Of a stretch of 64,000 nucleotides of DNA, positions 9,093 to 17,765 are shown one piece after another. Where the stretch lies: NCBI RefSeq assembly GCF_007004725.1, contig NZ_ML660170.1, positions 124,001 to 188,000 on the forward strand. The letters are read 5' to 3'. Position numbers and translations under genes: made by a program. The number at the start of each line of letters is the position of its first letter. Position 1 is the first letter of the stretch. The stretch is from Aliikangiella coralliicola. GTDB taxonomy: Bacteria; Pseudomonadota; Gammaproteobacteria; Enterobacterales; Kangiellaceae. The notes beneath the pieces were generated by a model. The model was given only the letters and a program-made list of their open reading frames with translations, did not search any database and was not told the DNA's origin.

Positions 9093-10193
9093 ATGTGCGC
9101 AATGCAAAAAAATACGACTCCATGCTATTACGGGGAATATCTTCAGCTCGACAAATTTCTAGACGCGCAGAAGCCGGTCAGTGGACAATATCAAGACAAA
9201 GAAGCCCATGATGAAATGCTTTTTATTATTGTTCATCAGGCTTACGAGCTTTGGTTTAAACAAATTCTCCATGAGCTTAATTGGGTGCTCGAGGCATTTA
9301 ACGAACCAGTACTGGATACCAAAAAGTATGGCCGTATCGTACAGAGACTTGATCGCATTATTCAGATTCAAAAACTACTGAATCAGCAGATCGGTATACT
9401 GGAAACCATGACTCCCCTGGATTTTCTCGATTTCAGAGACTACCTGGTTCCTGCCAGCGGATTTCAGAGCATTCAATTTAAAGAGATCGAAATTCTGCTT
9501 GGGCTAAAAATGGAATATCGCATCAACTTCGATAAAAAGTCTTTCTACAACCGATTAAATGACGAAGACCGAGAACATTTAATGGCGCTTGAAGAAAAGC
9601 CCGGAGTCTTCGATCAGTTGGAAGCCTGGCTTGAAAGAATGCCATTTCTTGAGAAAAAGAACTTTTCCTTTGTTGAAGCTTATCAAAATGCAGTTGAGGA
9701 GATGTTGAGCAATGATCGAGAAATTATTGATAACATCGATTGTCTCTCCGATAAAGACCGAGAATTCCAAATCAAAGACCTGGAAAAGACCAGACAGCAA
9801 TTCGACGCCCTTTTTAACAAAGAGACTTTTGAGCGTTTGAGCGCTGAAGGGCATTTTAGAATGAGCCAGAAATCTCTATTAAGCGCCGTGTTTATTAACT
9901 TATATCGCGATGAACCTGCCTTCCAGCAGCCTTATCAGCTGATTGGCAAACTAGTCGATATTGACGAAGAATTTACCCAATGGCGTTATCGACACACAAT
10001 TATGGTGCATCGAATGTTAGGCGCTAAGATAGGGACCGGAGGAAGCTCTGGGCACGACTATTTAAAGCAGACGACTCAGAACAATCGCTTTTTTAAAGAT
10101 TTGTTTAACATGTCGACCTTTTTGATTCCTCGCTCTTCATTGCCGAAACTCCCTCCTCACCTCGAAGAAGCAATGGGATTGAAATCAGAATAA
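9093..10193 (+). CDS. kynA: Tryptophan 2,3-dioxygenase
   Basis: This haem enzyme oxidises L-tryptophan to N-formylkynurenine, the first step of the kynurenine route. Visible family motifs are YYGEYLQLDKFLDAQ at the N-terminus, FIIVHQAYELWFKQI with the distal-pocket His, FRDYLVPASGFQSIQFKEIE with the substrate-binding Arg, and MVHRMLGAKIGTGGSSGHDY with the proximal His. At 366 residues it is longer than many bacterial forms (about 280) and nearer the animal/insect length. The ATG at 9093 follows AAAAGGA at a long spacing. No kynurenine formamidase or kynureninase lies beside it. Confidence 0.93.
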   Translation: MCAMQKNTTPCYYGEYLQLDKFLDAQKPVSGQYQDKEAHDEMLFIIVHQAYELWFKQILHELNWVLEAFNEPVLDTKKYGRIVQRLDRIIQIQKLLNQQIGILETMTPLDFLDFRDYLVPASGFQSIQFKEIEILLGLKMEYRINFDKKSFYNRLNDEDREHLMALEEKPGVFDQLEAWLERMPFLEKKNFSFVEAYQNAVEEMLSNDREIIDNIDCLSDKDREFQIKDLEKTRQQFDALFNKETFERLSAEGHFRMSQKSLLSAVFINLYRDEPAFQQPYQLIGKLVDIDEEFTQWRYRHTIMVHRMLGAKIGTGGSSGHDYLKQTTQNNRFFKDLFNMSTFLIPRSSLPKLPPHLEEAMGLKSE

Positions 10194-10208
10194 AAAAGTC
10201 TCAAATAC

Positions 10209-10516
10209 CAACGAGTCTCAAATTATCGTGCTTTTATACCCAAACTACTTGAAGATGCAGGATTCAGCAAGGCGAAAAGCCGTTATATTTGAGGCATGGG
10301 TTCGCTGGATTAGTCACTCTAATTCAAGGACCCATAACAAAGAAGATAACGGCTTTTCGCCTTGCCCTGCGGGAGCTTAGCTAGAAAACTTGCGTCGCGT
10401 TACCGTCCTTGAAAAGGACTAGTCATTCCCTGCGGACGGTGCCTTACTCAAGCTTTCTAGCTAAGCTCTGAAACCTGCATCTTCAAGTAGTTTGGGTATA
10501 ACTGAGAGACTCGTTG
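10209..10516. repeat. 11-bp hairpin arms split by the inverted-repeat element
   Basis: CAACGAGTCTC at 10209-10219 pairs perfectly with 10506-10516. The 266-bp element at 10235-10500 lies between the arms. Without it, the arms would form a normal hairpin with a loop of about 22 nt between the convergent kynA and msrC genes, so an intergenic terminator-like structure may have been interrupted. Confidence 0.45.
10235..10500. mobile_element. MITE-like nested inverted-repeat element 1
   Basis: A 266-bp non-coding element bounded by perfect 27-bp terminal inverted repeats (10235-10261 and 10474-10500; outer ends TATACCCAAACTACTTG). Inside are two further stems: a perfect 19-bp pair at 10268-10286 / 10346-10364 (CAAGGCGAAAAGCCGTTAT), and an 18-of-19 pair at 10374-10392 / 10449-10467 (AGCTTAGCTAGAAA core). 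Smaller hairpins lie in their loops. The core 10237-10498 is flanked by TA on each side, compatible with a TA target duplication. No transposase is present, so it would need one in trans. It sits between convergent genes. Confidence 0.75.
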
Positions 10517-10550
10517 TTGAATATTTTCACTCGACTTGAACGTCAAGCAA

Positions 10551-11027
10551 TTATCGACTCCACTCAGTAGCGTCAATCAGAATTTTCATGAGATTTTCTA
10601 AACCATCGGCGTCTTGCTGGTCAAATCGGTTTAGACTAGGACTGTCTATGTCTAGCACACCCCAAAGCTTGCCATCAATGACCAGCGGGCAGACAACTTC
10701 AGAGCGTGAACGAGCGTCGCAGGCGATATGACCGTCAAATTGATCCACATCTTCGACAACCAGCGTCTTTTGCTTTTGAGCCGCTGTACCACAAACCCCT
10801 TTACCGAGCGGGATACGTACACAAGCGACATTGCCCTGAAATGGCCCCAATAAAAGATCACTGTCAGGCTGACTGAGGTAAAAACCAACCCAGTTGATAT
10901 CTTCAAGTTGCATATTAAGGAAGGCGCTGAACTGACTTAAGTTAGTCAACCAGTTTGTTTCACCTTCTAACAATGCTGTTAGTTGTTCGCTCAAAGATTG
11001 ATAAAATTGTTCTTTCGATTCACTCAC
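10551..11027 (-). CDS. msrC: Free methionine-(R)-sulfoxide reductase (GAF domain)
   Basis: This single-domain GAF enzyme reduces free L-methionine-(R)-sulfoxide in the cytosol. The family's three functional Cys positions are all present: ACVRIP, GVCGTAA and GHIACDA. FQGNVACVRIPLGKGVCGTA and GVLDIDSP are near-identical to enterobacterial MsrC. I start at the GTG at 11025-11027 (VSESKEQFYQSLSEQL), which aligns with the E. coli N-terminus and has AGAGAG upstream. An in-frame TTG at 11066 lacks a ribosome site. The product is about 158 residues. The gene is convergent with kynA across the inverted-repeat element. Confidence 0.9.
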   Translation of the reverse strand: MSESKEQFYQSLSEQLTALLEGETNWLTNLSQFSAFLNMQLEDINWVGFYLSQPDSDLLLGPFQGNVACVRIPLGKGVCGTAAQKQKTLVVEDVDQFDGHIACDARSRSEVVCPLVIDGKLWGVLDIDSPSLNRFDQQDADGLENLMKILIDATEWSR

Positions 11028-11283
11028 TAAAACGACTCTCTTAGATTGATACCCGAATACCTTCAAAATTCAGGTCTATTTAATTCGATAATTAGGATAA
11101 TTGATCCTGGCGTTTTTAACAAAGTCCTTTTTGGTTATCCCGAACTCCGATTGGTTATAAGTCGTTACTCAAGAATCTGGTTATATACCTACGAGCATTT
11201 ATGCTGGAAGTATTGGACATTCAGGGTTAAGATTGCCGACCGGTATTTACTAATTAAACAAAATAGCTTTTTGGAGTAAGCAA

Positions 11284-12687
11284 ATGAGCAAGCATTGGTC
11301 AATTTCAGACCTCCTCGCTGGAAAGGTTGACGCCGACAGCGAAGTAACCGTAAAAGGTTGGATTAGAACCCGTAAAGACTCGAAAGCGGGCTTTTCCTTC
11401 ATTAATTTGCACGATGGGAGCTGCTTTAATCCCATTCAGGTTATTGCTCCCGCTGAACTTAATAATTATCAGTCAGAAATACTTAAAGCCACAACAGGTG
11501 CTTCGCTAGTAGTGCATGGTCAGTTGGCAGCCAGTCAGGGCAAAGGCCAATCCTTTGAAATACAGGCGACCTCAATCGAGGTACTTGGCCTGGTAGACGA
11601 GCCGGCCAGCTACCCTATTCAGCCGAAACCTCACACCATGGAATTCCTGCGTTCAGTCGCCCACTTAAGACCACGAACTAATGCAATTGGGGCTGTCACA
11701 CGTGTAAGGAACTGCCTCGCACAAGCGATTCATCGTTTCTTATACGAGAAACAGTTTAACTGGATCCATACGCCAATTATTACCGCAAGCGATTGCGAAG
11801 GCGCAGGCGAAATGTTCAGGGTCAGTACACTGGACCAGACGAATCTGCCGCTAACTGATAAAGGTGACGTTGATTACACTCAGGACTTTTTCGGTAAAGA
11901 AGCTTTCCTGACAGTTTCAGGCCAGCTTAACGTTGAAAGTTATTGTATGGCGATGTCAAAAGTTTACACTTTCGGGCCGACTTTCCGTGCAGAAAACTCC
12001 AATACCAGCCGTCACCTGGCTGAGTTCTGGATGGTTGAGCCAGAAATCGCTTTTGCCGACTTGCAAGATACTGCAAACCTGGCCGAAGGCATGTTGCAAT
12101 ACATTTGTAAGGCAGTTCTGGACGAACGCGCCGATGATCTTGCTTTCTTTAACCAGCGAATCGATAAAACGGTTATCGAACGACTGGAAACCATTGTTAA
12201 TAACCAATTTGAGCGAATGGAATATACTGACGCAGTCAAGATACTCAAGGAAAGCGACAAGAAGTTCGAATATCCTGTTGAGTGGGGCTGTGATCTTCAG
12301 TCAGAGCATGAACGTTATCTTGCGGAAGAAAAAGTAGGACGCCCGATTATTTTGATGAATTATCCGAAAGACATCAAAGCTTTTTATATGCGCCTTAATG
12401 ATGACAATAAAACGGTTGCTGCAATGGATGTTCTAGCGCCTGGAATCGGAGAAATTATCGGCGGAAGTCAGCGTGAAGAGCGCCTTGACGTCTTAGACAA
12501 GCGCATTGATGAGATGGGTTTACCTAAGGAAAATTACTGGTGGTACCGCGATTTACGCCGCTATGGCACAGTGCCCCATTCGGGCTTTGGACTTGGCTTC
12601 GAACGAATGGTTGCCTACGCCACAGGAATGCAGAACATCAGGGATGTGATTCCATTTCCAAGGGCTCCCGGTAGCGCAGAGTTTTAA
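11284..12687 (+). CDS. asnS: Asparaginyl-tRNA synthetase
   Basis: This class IIb synthetase charges tRNA-Asn in the cytosol. The 467-residue product has an N-terminal OB-fold anticodon-binding domain ([20 protein letters not shown]), then the catalytic domain with [21 protein letters not shown] (motif 2) and the C-terminal [15 protein letters not shown] (motif 3). [11 protein letters not shown] and HLRPRT are also family features. The ATG follows GGAG at good spacing. It is a single-gene unit with small hairpins after the stop. Confidence 0.97.
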   Translation: MSKHWSISDLLAGKVDADSEVTVKGWIRTRKDSKAGFSFINLHDGSCFNPIQVIAPAELNNYQSEILKATTGASLVVHGQLAASQGKGQSFEIQATSIEVLGLVDEPASYPIQPKPHTMEFLRSVAHLRPRTNAIGAVTRVRNCLAQAIHRFLYEKQFNWIHTPIITASDCEGAGEMFRVSTLDQTNLPLTDKGDVDYTQDFFGKEAFLTVSGQLNVESYCMAMSKVYTFGPTFRAENSNTSRHLAEFWMVEPEIAFADLQDTANLAEGMLQYICKAVLDERADDLAFFNQRIDKTVIERLETIVNNQFERMEYTDAVKILKESDKKFEYPVEWGCDLQSEHERYLAEEKVGRPIILMNYPKDIKAFYMRLNDDNKTVAAMDVLAPGIGEIIGGSQREERLDVLDKRIDEMGLPKENYWWYRDLRRYGTVPHSGFGLGFERMVAYATGMQNIRDVIPFPRAPGSAEF

Positions 12688-12711
12688 TTGCGAGCAAAGG
12701 GCTTTAGCTTT

Positions 12712-12740
12712 GCTGAGACTTGGTTGATCTAAGTCTCAGC
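12712..12740. terminator. Stem-loop after asnS
   Basis: GCTGAGACTT (12712-12721) pairs perfectly with AAGTCTCAGC (12731-12740) around a 9-nt loop. A second hairpin, CCTGAACT/AGTTCAGG, lies at 12761-12786 just before the convergent nitroreductase stop. Neither has a clear U-tract, so they are weak terminator candidates for the two converging genes. Confidence 0.4.
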
Positions 12741-12786
12741 TCAACTAACAAGCGATTTAGCCTGAACTTATACAAATGAGTTCAGG

Positions 12787-13347
12787 TTATTCTCCAAATC
12801 GAGTTACAAACTCTTCAATTTCTAGTGGCTTCGCCGCTCTTTTATTACCTTCTTCTGTACCAAGATAGATAAAGCCGATTATCATTTCTCCAGCTTCAAA
12901 TTCGAGCAATTCCATCAGTTTTTCGTTGTACGCCATACCACCGGTTCTCCACATTGCGCCGATTCCCTGGAAATGGGCAGCCATCAACATATTCTGAACG
13001 CCAGCGCCAACAGATAATATTTGTTCAACTTCAGGCACTTTTGAATGCTCTTTCAATACTGCCGAAGCAACAATCACCATTGGCGCTCTTAATGGTTTAC
13101 CTCGTAATTTATCCTGTTTTTCCTGCGGCAGTTCAGGTTCTTTGTTCAGCGCTGCAGTCACAAAATAATCGCCCAAACGAGCCAGGGAATCACCTTCAAA
13201 AACACGATAGCGTGCCGGTTTAAGTAGTGCATGATCGGGTGCCCGCAAAGCAGCCTTGAAAAGTATTTCTAGCTGGTCATTATCAGGCGCTGGAGAGGTT
13301 AATTTATTATGAGATTTTCGACTTAGTAACAAATCTATCGGAGTCAT
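12787..13347 (-). CDS. Nitroreductase family protein, YdjA-like
   Basis: This 186-residue FMN-dependent oxidoreductase of the small YdjA type has the pattern of that subfamily: LLLSRKSHNKL near the N-terminus (FMN phosphate binding), RAPDHALLKPARYRVFEG, the RAPMVIV strand, a VPEVEQILSVGAGVQNMLMAA helix, GAMWRTGG and IIGFIYLGT. It probably reduces nitro or quinone-like compounds with NAD(P)H. The natural substrate is not known. It is convergent with asnS. The ribosome site is weak, but the ATG matches family starts. Confidence 0.85.
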   Translation of the reverse strand: MTPIDLLLSRKSHNKLTSPAPDNDQLEILFKAALRAPDHALLKPARYRVFEGDSLARLGDYFVTAALNKEPELPQEKQDKLRGKPLRAPMVIVASAVLKEHSKVPEVEQILSVGAGVQNMLMAAHFQGIGAMWRTGGMAYNEKLMELLEFEAGEMIIGFIYLGTEEGNKRAAKPLEIEEFVTRFGE

Positions 13348-13388
13348 ATTTTAAGGTAAGATTATTAAATTCGATCGTACTAACGATG

Positions 13389-16300
13389 CTAACAGTTATC
13401 ACCAATCCACTCAACGAATTGATCAAATGGCATGGGTTTAGCACGATAATATCCCTGCATTAAGTCACATTGATGCTCAATTAGCCAATTTTGTTGAGCT
13501 TCGTTTTCAACGCCTTCAGCCAGTACTTCAAGATTCATCGAGTGTCCAAGATTAATGATCGACTTAGCAATCGATGCACTGTCTTCATCGTTTTCAATAT
13601 CAGCAATAAAACTCCGATCAATTTTAATTTTGTTAATCGGAAATTGCTTTAAATAACTTAATGAAGAATAGCCCGTTCCAAAATCATCAATAGAAAGTTT
13701 AAAACCGCTTTGTTTAAATCCGTGCATGATTTCAATGGCTCTTTCCATATCATCCATCACCGCACTTTCGGTGATTTCACATTCGATTCGCCTTGGTGAT
13801 ACTTTTTCACTTTCAACAATACGACTAACGCTTTGATAGACATTTTCCCGTCTGAATTGCGCGGGCGAAATATTAAGCGCCATGGTAATTTGCGGGAGCC
13901 TGAGTTTATCCATTTCTTTGATATACTCGCAGACTTTTTTTACCACCCAGCGACCAATATCATTAATAGAATTACTTTGTTCGGCGATTGGAATAAATTC
14001 TGCTGGAGAGATAGGTCCTTTTACCGGATGATACCAACGAATCAGCGACTCAGCTGCTACCATTTTATCGTTGCGCAAATTAATTAATGGCTGAAAACTT
14101 AAATCAAACTGGTTTTCTTCAATCGCAACGGCGATATCTTCCAGAATCTCTTTACGCTTCTGAATTTCCTGATCCATTTCATCAACAAAAAACCGAATCG
14201 AATTACGCCCCTCCTCTTTGGCCTGGTACATTGCCATGTCGGCATTACGTAGCAGGTTTTCACTGGTAGTCGAATCATTTGGGTAGATTGTTACACCGAT
14301 ACTGCAGCCCACCTGAAAACTGTTACTATCAATGGTCGAAGTCTGCGCAATCGCGGTGCGAATTCTTGATGCGAACAGCATCGCTTTCGCCGGATCTTCG
14401 AAGTTGGTTTGAATAACTCCAAACTCATCACCGCCTAACCTGGCAATGGTGTCTGTCGCCCGCTTTTGTTTTTTAACTTTTTCGGCGACAGCTTGCAGAA
14501 GCTTATCGCCCGTGCCGTGACCCAGCGTATCGTTAATAATTTTGAAGTTATCCAAATCAATAATCATTACTGCCACTAATGATTGGTTGCGTTTGGCCTG
14601 GATAAGCGCGTTACATAGCCTGTCATTAAACAAATTTCGATTCGGCAGCTCAGTTAATGGGTCATGCAACGCCTGATGCCTTAACCGATATTCCGCCTCG
14701 ATACGCTCTGTAATATCGCGCATAAAAATTGAGAAAAAACGATCTTCTTCAGCGCTCCATGACGTCGCAGAAAGTTCTGCTGTAAAAATAACGCCGTCCT
14801 TTCTCACTGCCTGTACCTGGATGAGAGAACTGTCCAAAGCGTCTATTTCACCGTCCAGGTAAAGCTTAATCTCTTGCAATACCTTGTTGACCTCTCCAGG
14901 CACCATTAAACGCGTAAAAGGTCGCCCTAAAATATTTTCCCGTTGATAACCAAAAATTGCCGAGGCTGCAGTATTCCAATCGATAATACCACCCTCTTGA
15001 TCAACAGATATTATTGCGTCAGGTGCAGTATTAGCAATCGCTCTAAAACGCTTCTCGGAAAGTCTGCGTAATTTATCGGAGTGCTCGCGATTATCAATCG
15101 CGATGGCCATTTGTTTGTTGCTGTTGATCAAATCTTGAGTTTTGCGATTAATCTGTTTAGCGACCAGACCAAACTCATCATTTGAAGACTCATCAAGGGG
15201 TTCGTCCGATTGAGAAGAGAGTTGATAAACCAGTTTAGAAAAAGGATTGATAATATTTTTTCCGATAAGCCGGTACCCGAGGATAAAAATTAACAGCACA
15301 ACGGCAATAAAGTAGAATAAAATTGAATTGATTTCGGAATCAATTTTTTGGGTAAAGGTTCGTTCTGGCGTTACAAATACCAGCTTCCAATAAGTTTCCG
15401 GTAGCAAAAATATTTGCACGATTACCGGCTCTTTAAACAAAACATCTCGTTCTACATGAATTGATGACAAGAAACGCTCCTTCTCAAATCTTCTTACGCC
15501 GTCATCAAGTAATATTGCGGCAAGTAAAATCGCTTCACCTTCATCAATCTGATAGCTATCAAATGCCAGGTTGCTCGCTAGCTCACTGCCATAAGCATTG
15601 CCAAGCCTAAACAGGTTAATGATATTTTCGTTAATCATATCCAGTTGTTTAGATACTGGTAAAAAATCAGGAAATTTCGCTGCGAAATCACTTGCTAAAA
15701 GAAATTCTTGAGATTTTTCGCTGAGCTGCTCAAGTGGTTTATCACCTGATATCTCCCAGTCAGGGTAAGATAGGAAACGATTATTTCTATCAACCACAAA
15801 TGCGTATCCTTCAGTCTTTTCGGTGGCCTGTTTCATTAACTCGGTTAAACCATCTAACTTGATATCAATAGTTACAACCCCAGTGAACAAATCCCTCTTA
15901 TTTTTCATCGGTACAGTGCAAGTAACCATGGGTTCAAAAGAATAAGGATCCTGGTAGGATTTTGACCAGTAACACCGATCTTTGGGAATGTGCTTTACCG
16001 GAACATACCATTCTTCATTATGGTAACCTTCCCCACCCGGTAAATTATAATCGTTAAGAAATTGTAGCTGGTTACTTTCGTCCTTTGCCCAGAAAAAACT
16101 ACTACGCTTAAGCGTGGGGTCAAATCGATATTCTTCTGGCCATACGCCTCCACCGGCAACAACTTCATTGAGTCCGGCCTGTTCGATAACTTTTGGAATT
16201 GTGCGGTTAAAAAGCGCACGATCTTTTGGCAAAGAAGTGGCTACGCTTGCCATTGCTTTGGTCAGAGTTTCCGTTGACTGAGTTATTTTACTAATCTCAC

Positions 16301-16490
16301 CAACAACCGAAACTCCGGTTTCGATCAAGATCTGTTTTTCTGCCTCCACCAATAGATCTTTAACGATAAACAAAAGAATCATTAAAAAGGAAAGGACAGC
16401 TAATACGAAAATTAGCAAGGACTTAAAAGCAAGCGAAAACTGCAGGCTGTTGTACCACGAAACTTTCTCAAACGAAACTTTCTTTAACAC
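13389..16490 (-). CDS. Cache-PAS-GGDEF-EAL c-di-GMP signalling protein
   Basis: A 1033-residue inner-membrane sensor. A transmembrane helix at about residues 20-45 is followed by a periplasmic Cache-type domain (WPEEYRFDPTLKRSSFFW, VTIDIKLDGL) and a second helix near 390-412. A PAS domain begins near 480 (NTAPDAIISVDQEG). The GGDEF domain has an intact ARLGGDEFGV motif near 680, so cyclase activity is possible. The EAL domain (about 785-1030) has AESLIRW in place of EAL but keeps SIDDFGTGYSSLSYLK, KIDRSFI and LAEGVENEAQ, so phosphodiesterase activity is also plausible. It starts at GTG with AAGGGA seven nt upstream. It stands alone with no partner gene. Confidence 0.93.
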   Translation of the reverse strand: MLKKVSFEKVSWYNSLQFSLAFKSLLIFVLAVLSFLMILLFIVKDLLVEAEKQILIETGVSVVGEISKITQSTETLTKAMASVATSLPKDRALFNRTIPKVIEQAGLNEVVAGGGVWPEEYRFDPTLKRSSFFWAKDESNQLQFLNDYNLPGGEGYHNEEWYVPVKHIPKDRCYWSKSYQDPYSFEPMVTCTVPMKNKRDLFTGVVTIDIKLDGLTELMKQATEKTEGYAFVVDRNNRFLSYPDWEISGDKPLEQLSEKSQEFLLASDFAAKFPDFLPVSKQLDMINENIINLFRLGNAYGSELASNLAFDSYQIDEGEAILLAAILLDDGVRRFEKERFLSSIHVERDVLFKEPVIVQIFLLPETYWKLVFVTPERTFTQKIDSEINSILFYFIAVVLLIFILGYRLIGKNIINPFSKLVYQLSSQSDEPLDESSNDEFGLVAKQINRKTQDLINSNKQMAIAIDNREHSDKLRRLSEKRFRAIANTAPDAIISVDQEGGIIDWNTAASAIFGYQRENILGRPFTRLMVPGEVNKVLQEIKLYLDGEIDALDSSLIQVQAVRKDGVIFTAELSATSWSAEEDRFFSIFMRDITERIEAEYRLRHQALHDPLTELPNRNLFNDRLCNALIQAKRNQSLVAVMIIDLDNFKIINDTLGHGTGDKLLQAVAEKVKKQKRATDTIARLGGDEFGVIQTNFEDPAKAMLFASRIRTAIAQTSTIDSNSFQVGCSIGVTIYPNDSTTSENLLRNADMAMYQAKEEGRNSIRFFVDEMDQEIQKRKEILEDIAVAIEENQFDLSFQPLINLRNDKMVAAESLIRWYHPVKGPISPAEFIPIAEQSNSINDIGRWVVKKVCEYIKEMDKLRLPQITMALNISPAQFRRENVYQSVSRIVESEKVSPRRIECEITESAVMDDMERAIEIMHGFKQSGFKLSIDDFGTGYSSLSYLKQFPINKIKIDRSFIADIENDEDSASIAKSIINLGHSMNLEVLAEGVENEAQQNWLIEHQCDLMQGYYRAKPMPFDQFVEWIGDNC

Positions 16491-16845
16491 TTGGTTATCC
16501 CTTGCTTACTGGCCGTCATAATGAGAAACGGTTGAATACGTAAGCGTTAGTTCATGAGAGTTAATACTTAAGAGCGAGATTTTTAAATTAGTTTTTCTTT
16601 ATTGTTAATGCCTATGCAAAGATCGCTGACATTTACCGGTAAATCGAATCGGCTGACACTGCCCGTTGGTAACAACTGGTTAATCAGCGCTAGAGAAAAA
16701 GATAGTCAATTGTGGAGAAAATAGCAAAACGCAACAATATCGTTGTTTTGATGTTTGTTGGCTTATCAAGGAATTAAGCACAGATTCGATTAGTACAGCG
16801 AATTTTGACTAGCAGCTGTTGTCGCCAAGGCTGTTAATTTGGGCA

Positions 16846-16876
16846 TAAAAAAACCCAGCAAAAGCTGGGTTTTTAA
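16846..16876 (-). terminator. Rho-independent terminator after tRNA-Glu
   Basis: ACCCAGC (16853-16859), loop AAAA and GCTGGGT (16864-16870), with seven T residues following the stem on the minus strand. It ends the tRNA-Glu transcript. Confidence 0.85.
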
Positions 16877-16878
16877 TT

Positions 16879-16954
16879 TGGCGTCCCCTAGGGGGTTCGA
16901 ACCCCTGTTACCGCCGTGAAAGGGCGGTGTCCTAGGCCTCTAGACGAAGGGGAC
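16879..16954 (-). tRNA. tRNA-Glu(TTC), copy 1
   Basis: A 76-nt cloverleaf reading GTCCCCTTCGTCTAGAGG at its 5' end, anticodon TTC within CCCTTTCACGG, T-arm GGGGTTCGAACCCCC and an encoded 3' CCA. It is near-identical to enterobacterial tRNA-Glu. It has its own promoter and terminator and is identical to the copy at 60362-60437. Confidence 0.97.
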
Positions 16955-16988
16955 TAAGTTTCTTGAAGTGCTCCCTCAAGAGCGCGCC

Positions 16989-17017
16989 ATTCTATAGAGG
17001 CTTATTCAGAATGTCAA
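16989..17017 (-). promoter_or_regulatory. tRNA-Glu promoter
   Basis: TTGACA (17012-17017, minus strand) and TAGAAT (16989-16994) are 17 nt apart. The discriminator GGCGCGC is GC-rich, as expected for a stable-RNA promoter under stringent control. It lies 35 nt upstream of the tRNA. Confidence 0.8.
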
Positions 17018-17078
17018 AGTCTAATTTTACTTTTTTTGATAATTTTTTTAGTCATGTACAATCTTTGATCATTGACGT

Positions 17079-17765
17079 TCAATGTTTAATCAATTCAAGC
17101 TCACCATCTTTCATTTGATAGGTTTTTTGCATGCTGTCAGCCAGTTTTAAATCGTGCGAAACAATCAGAAAACTGGTCTTTTCAGACTCATTAAGCTCAA
17201 ACATTAATTCATTAACCGCCTGCGCTGTCATGGTATCCAGATTACCGGTGGGTTCATCGGCTAAAATACAGGCGGGTTTTGTGACTAACGCCCTGCCAAT
17301 TGCGATACGCTGACGCTCTCCCCCGCTTAACTCCGATGGTTTATGGGTTAATCTTTCACCCAACCCCACTTTTTTAATGACCTGCTCAGCGGCATCATAA
17401 GCTGCATTTTGATTTTCTCCACCAATTATCAAAGGCATTGCGACATTTTCAAGGGCGGTGAATTCTGCCAGTAAATGATGAAATTGATAAACAAAACCGA
17501 GTTGTTGATTCCTGATTTTTCCCTGGTTTCGAGTAGACACCTTATGAATATCTTTATCTTTGATAAATACCTGGCCGGTATCCGGCGAATCAAGACCACC
17601 TAACACATGCAGTAAAGTGCTTTTGCCTGACCCCGAAGAACCGATAATAGCCGTCATTTCGGCTTGCTCAATTTCCAGATTAACGCCCTTCAACACTTCC
17701 ACTTTATTTTTACCATCGCGAAATGACTTGTGGATATCAATACCGCGTAAAACAGGATTACTCAT
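17079..17765 (-). CDS. lolD: Lipoprotein-releasing ABC transporter ATPase
   Basis: This 228-residue cytosolic ATPase powers release of outer-membrane lipoproteins from the inner membrane to LolA. Walker A is GSSGSGKST (near residue 43), the Q-loop region FVYQFHHLLAEFTALENVAMP is LolD-specific, the signature is LSGGERQRIAIGRAL, Walker B is ACILADEPTGNLD, and the switch His lies in VSHDLKLA. The start overlaps the end of the permease gene by 8 nt (ATGAGTAA), so the two are translationally coupled. Confidence 0.95.
   Translation of the reverse strand: MSNPVLRGIDIHKSFRDGKNKVEVLKGVNLEIEQAEMTAIIGSSGSGKSTLLHVLGGLDSPDTGQVFIKDKDIHKVSTRNQGKIRNQQLGFVYQFHHLLAEFTALENVAMPLIIGGENQNAAYDAAEQVIKKVGLGERLTHKPSELSGGERQRIAIGRALVTKPACILADEPTGNLDTMTAQAVNELMFELNESEKTSFLIVSHDLKLADSMQKTYQMKDGELELIKH

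Noticed and set aside
13389-16490. AESL instead of EAL as a sign of an inactive phosphodiesterase
   Set aside because: The Glu is kept and the other catalytic motifs are intact. A to S at this place is common among EAL proteins.
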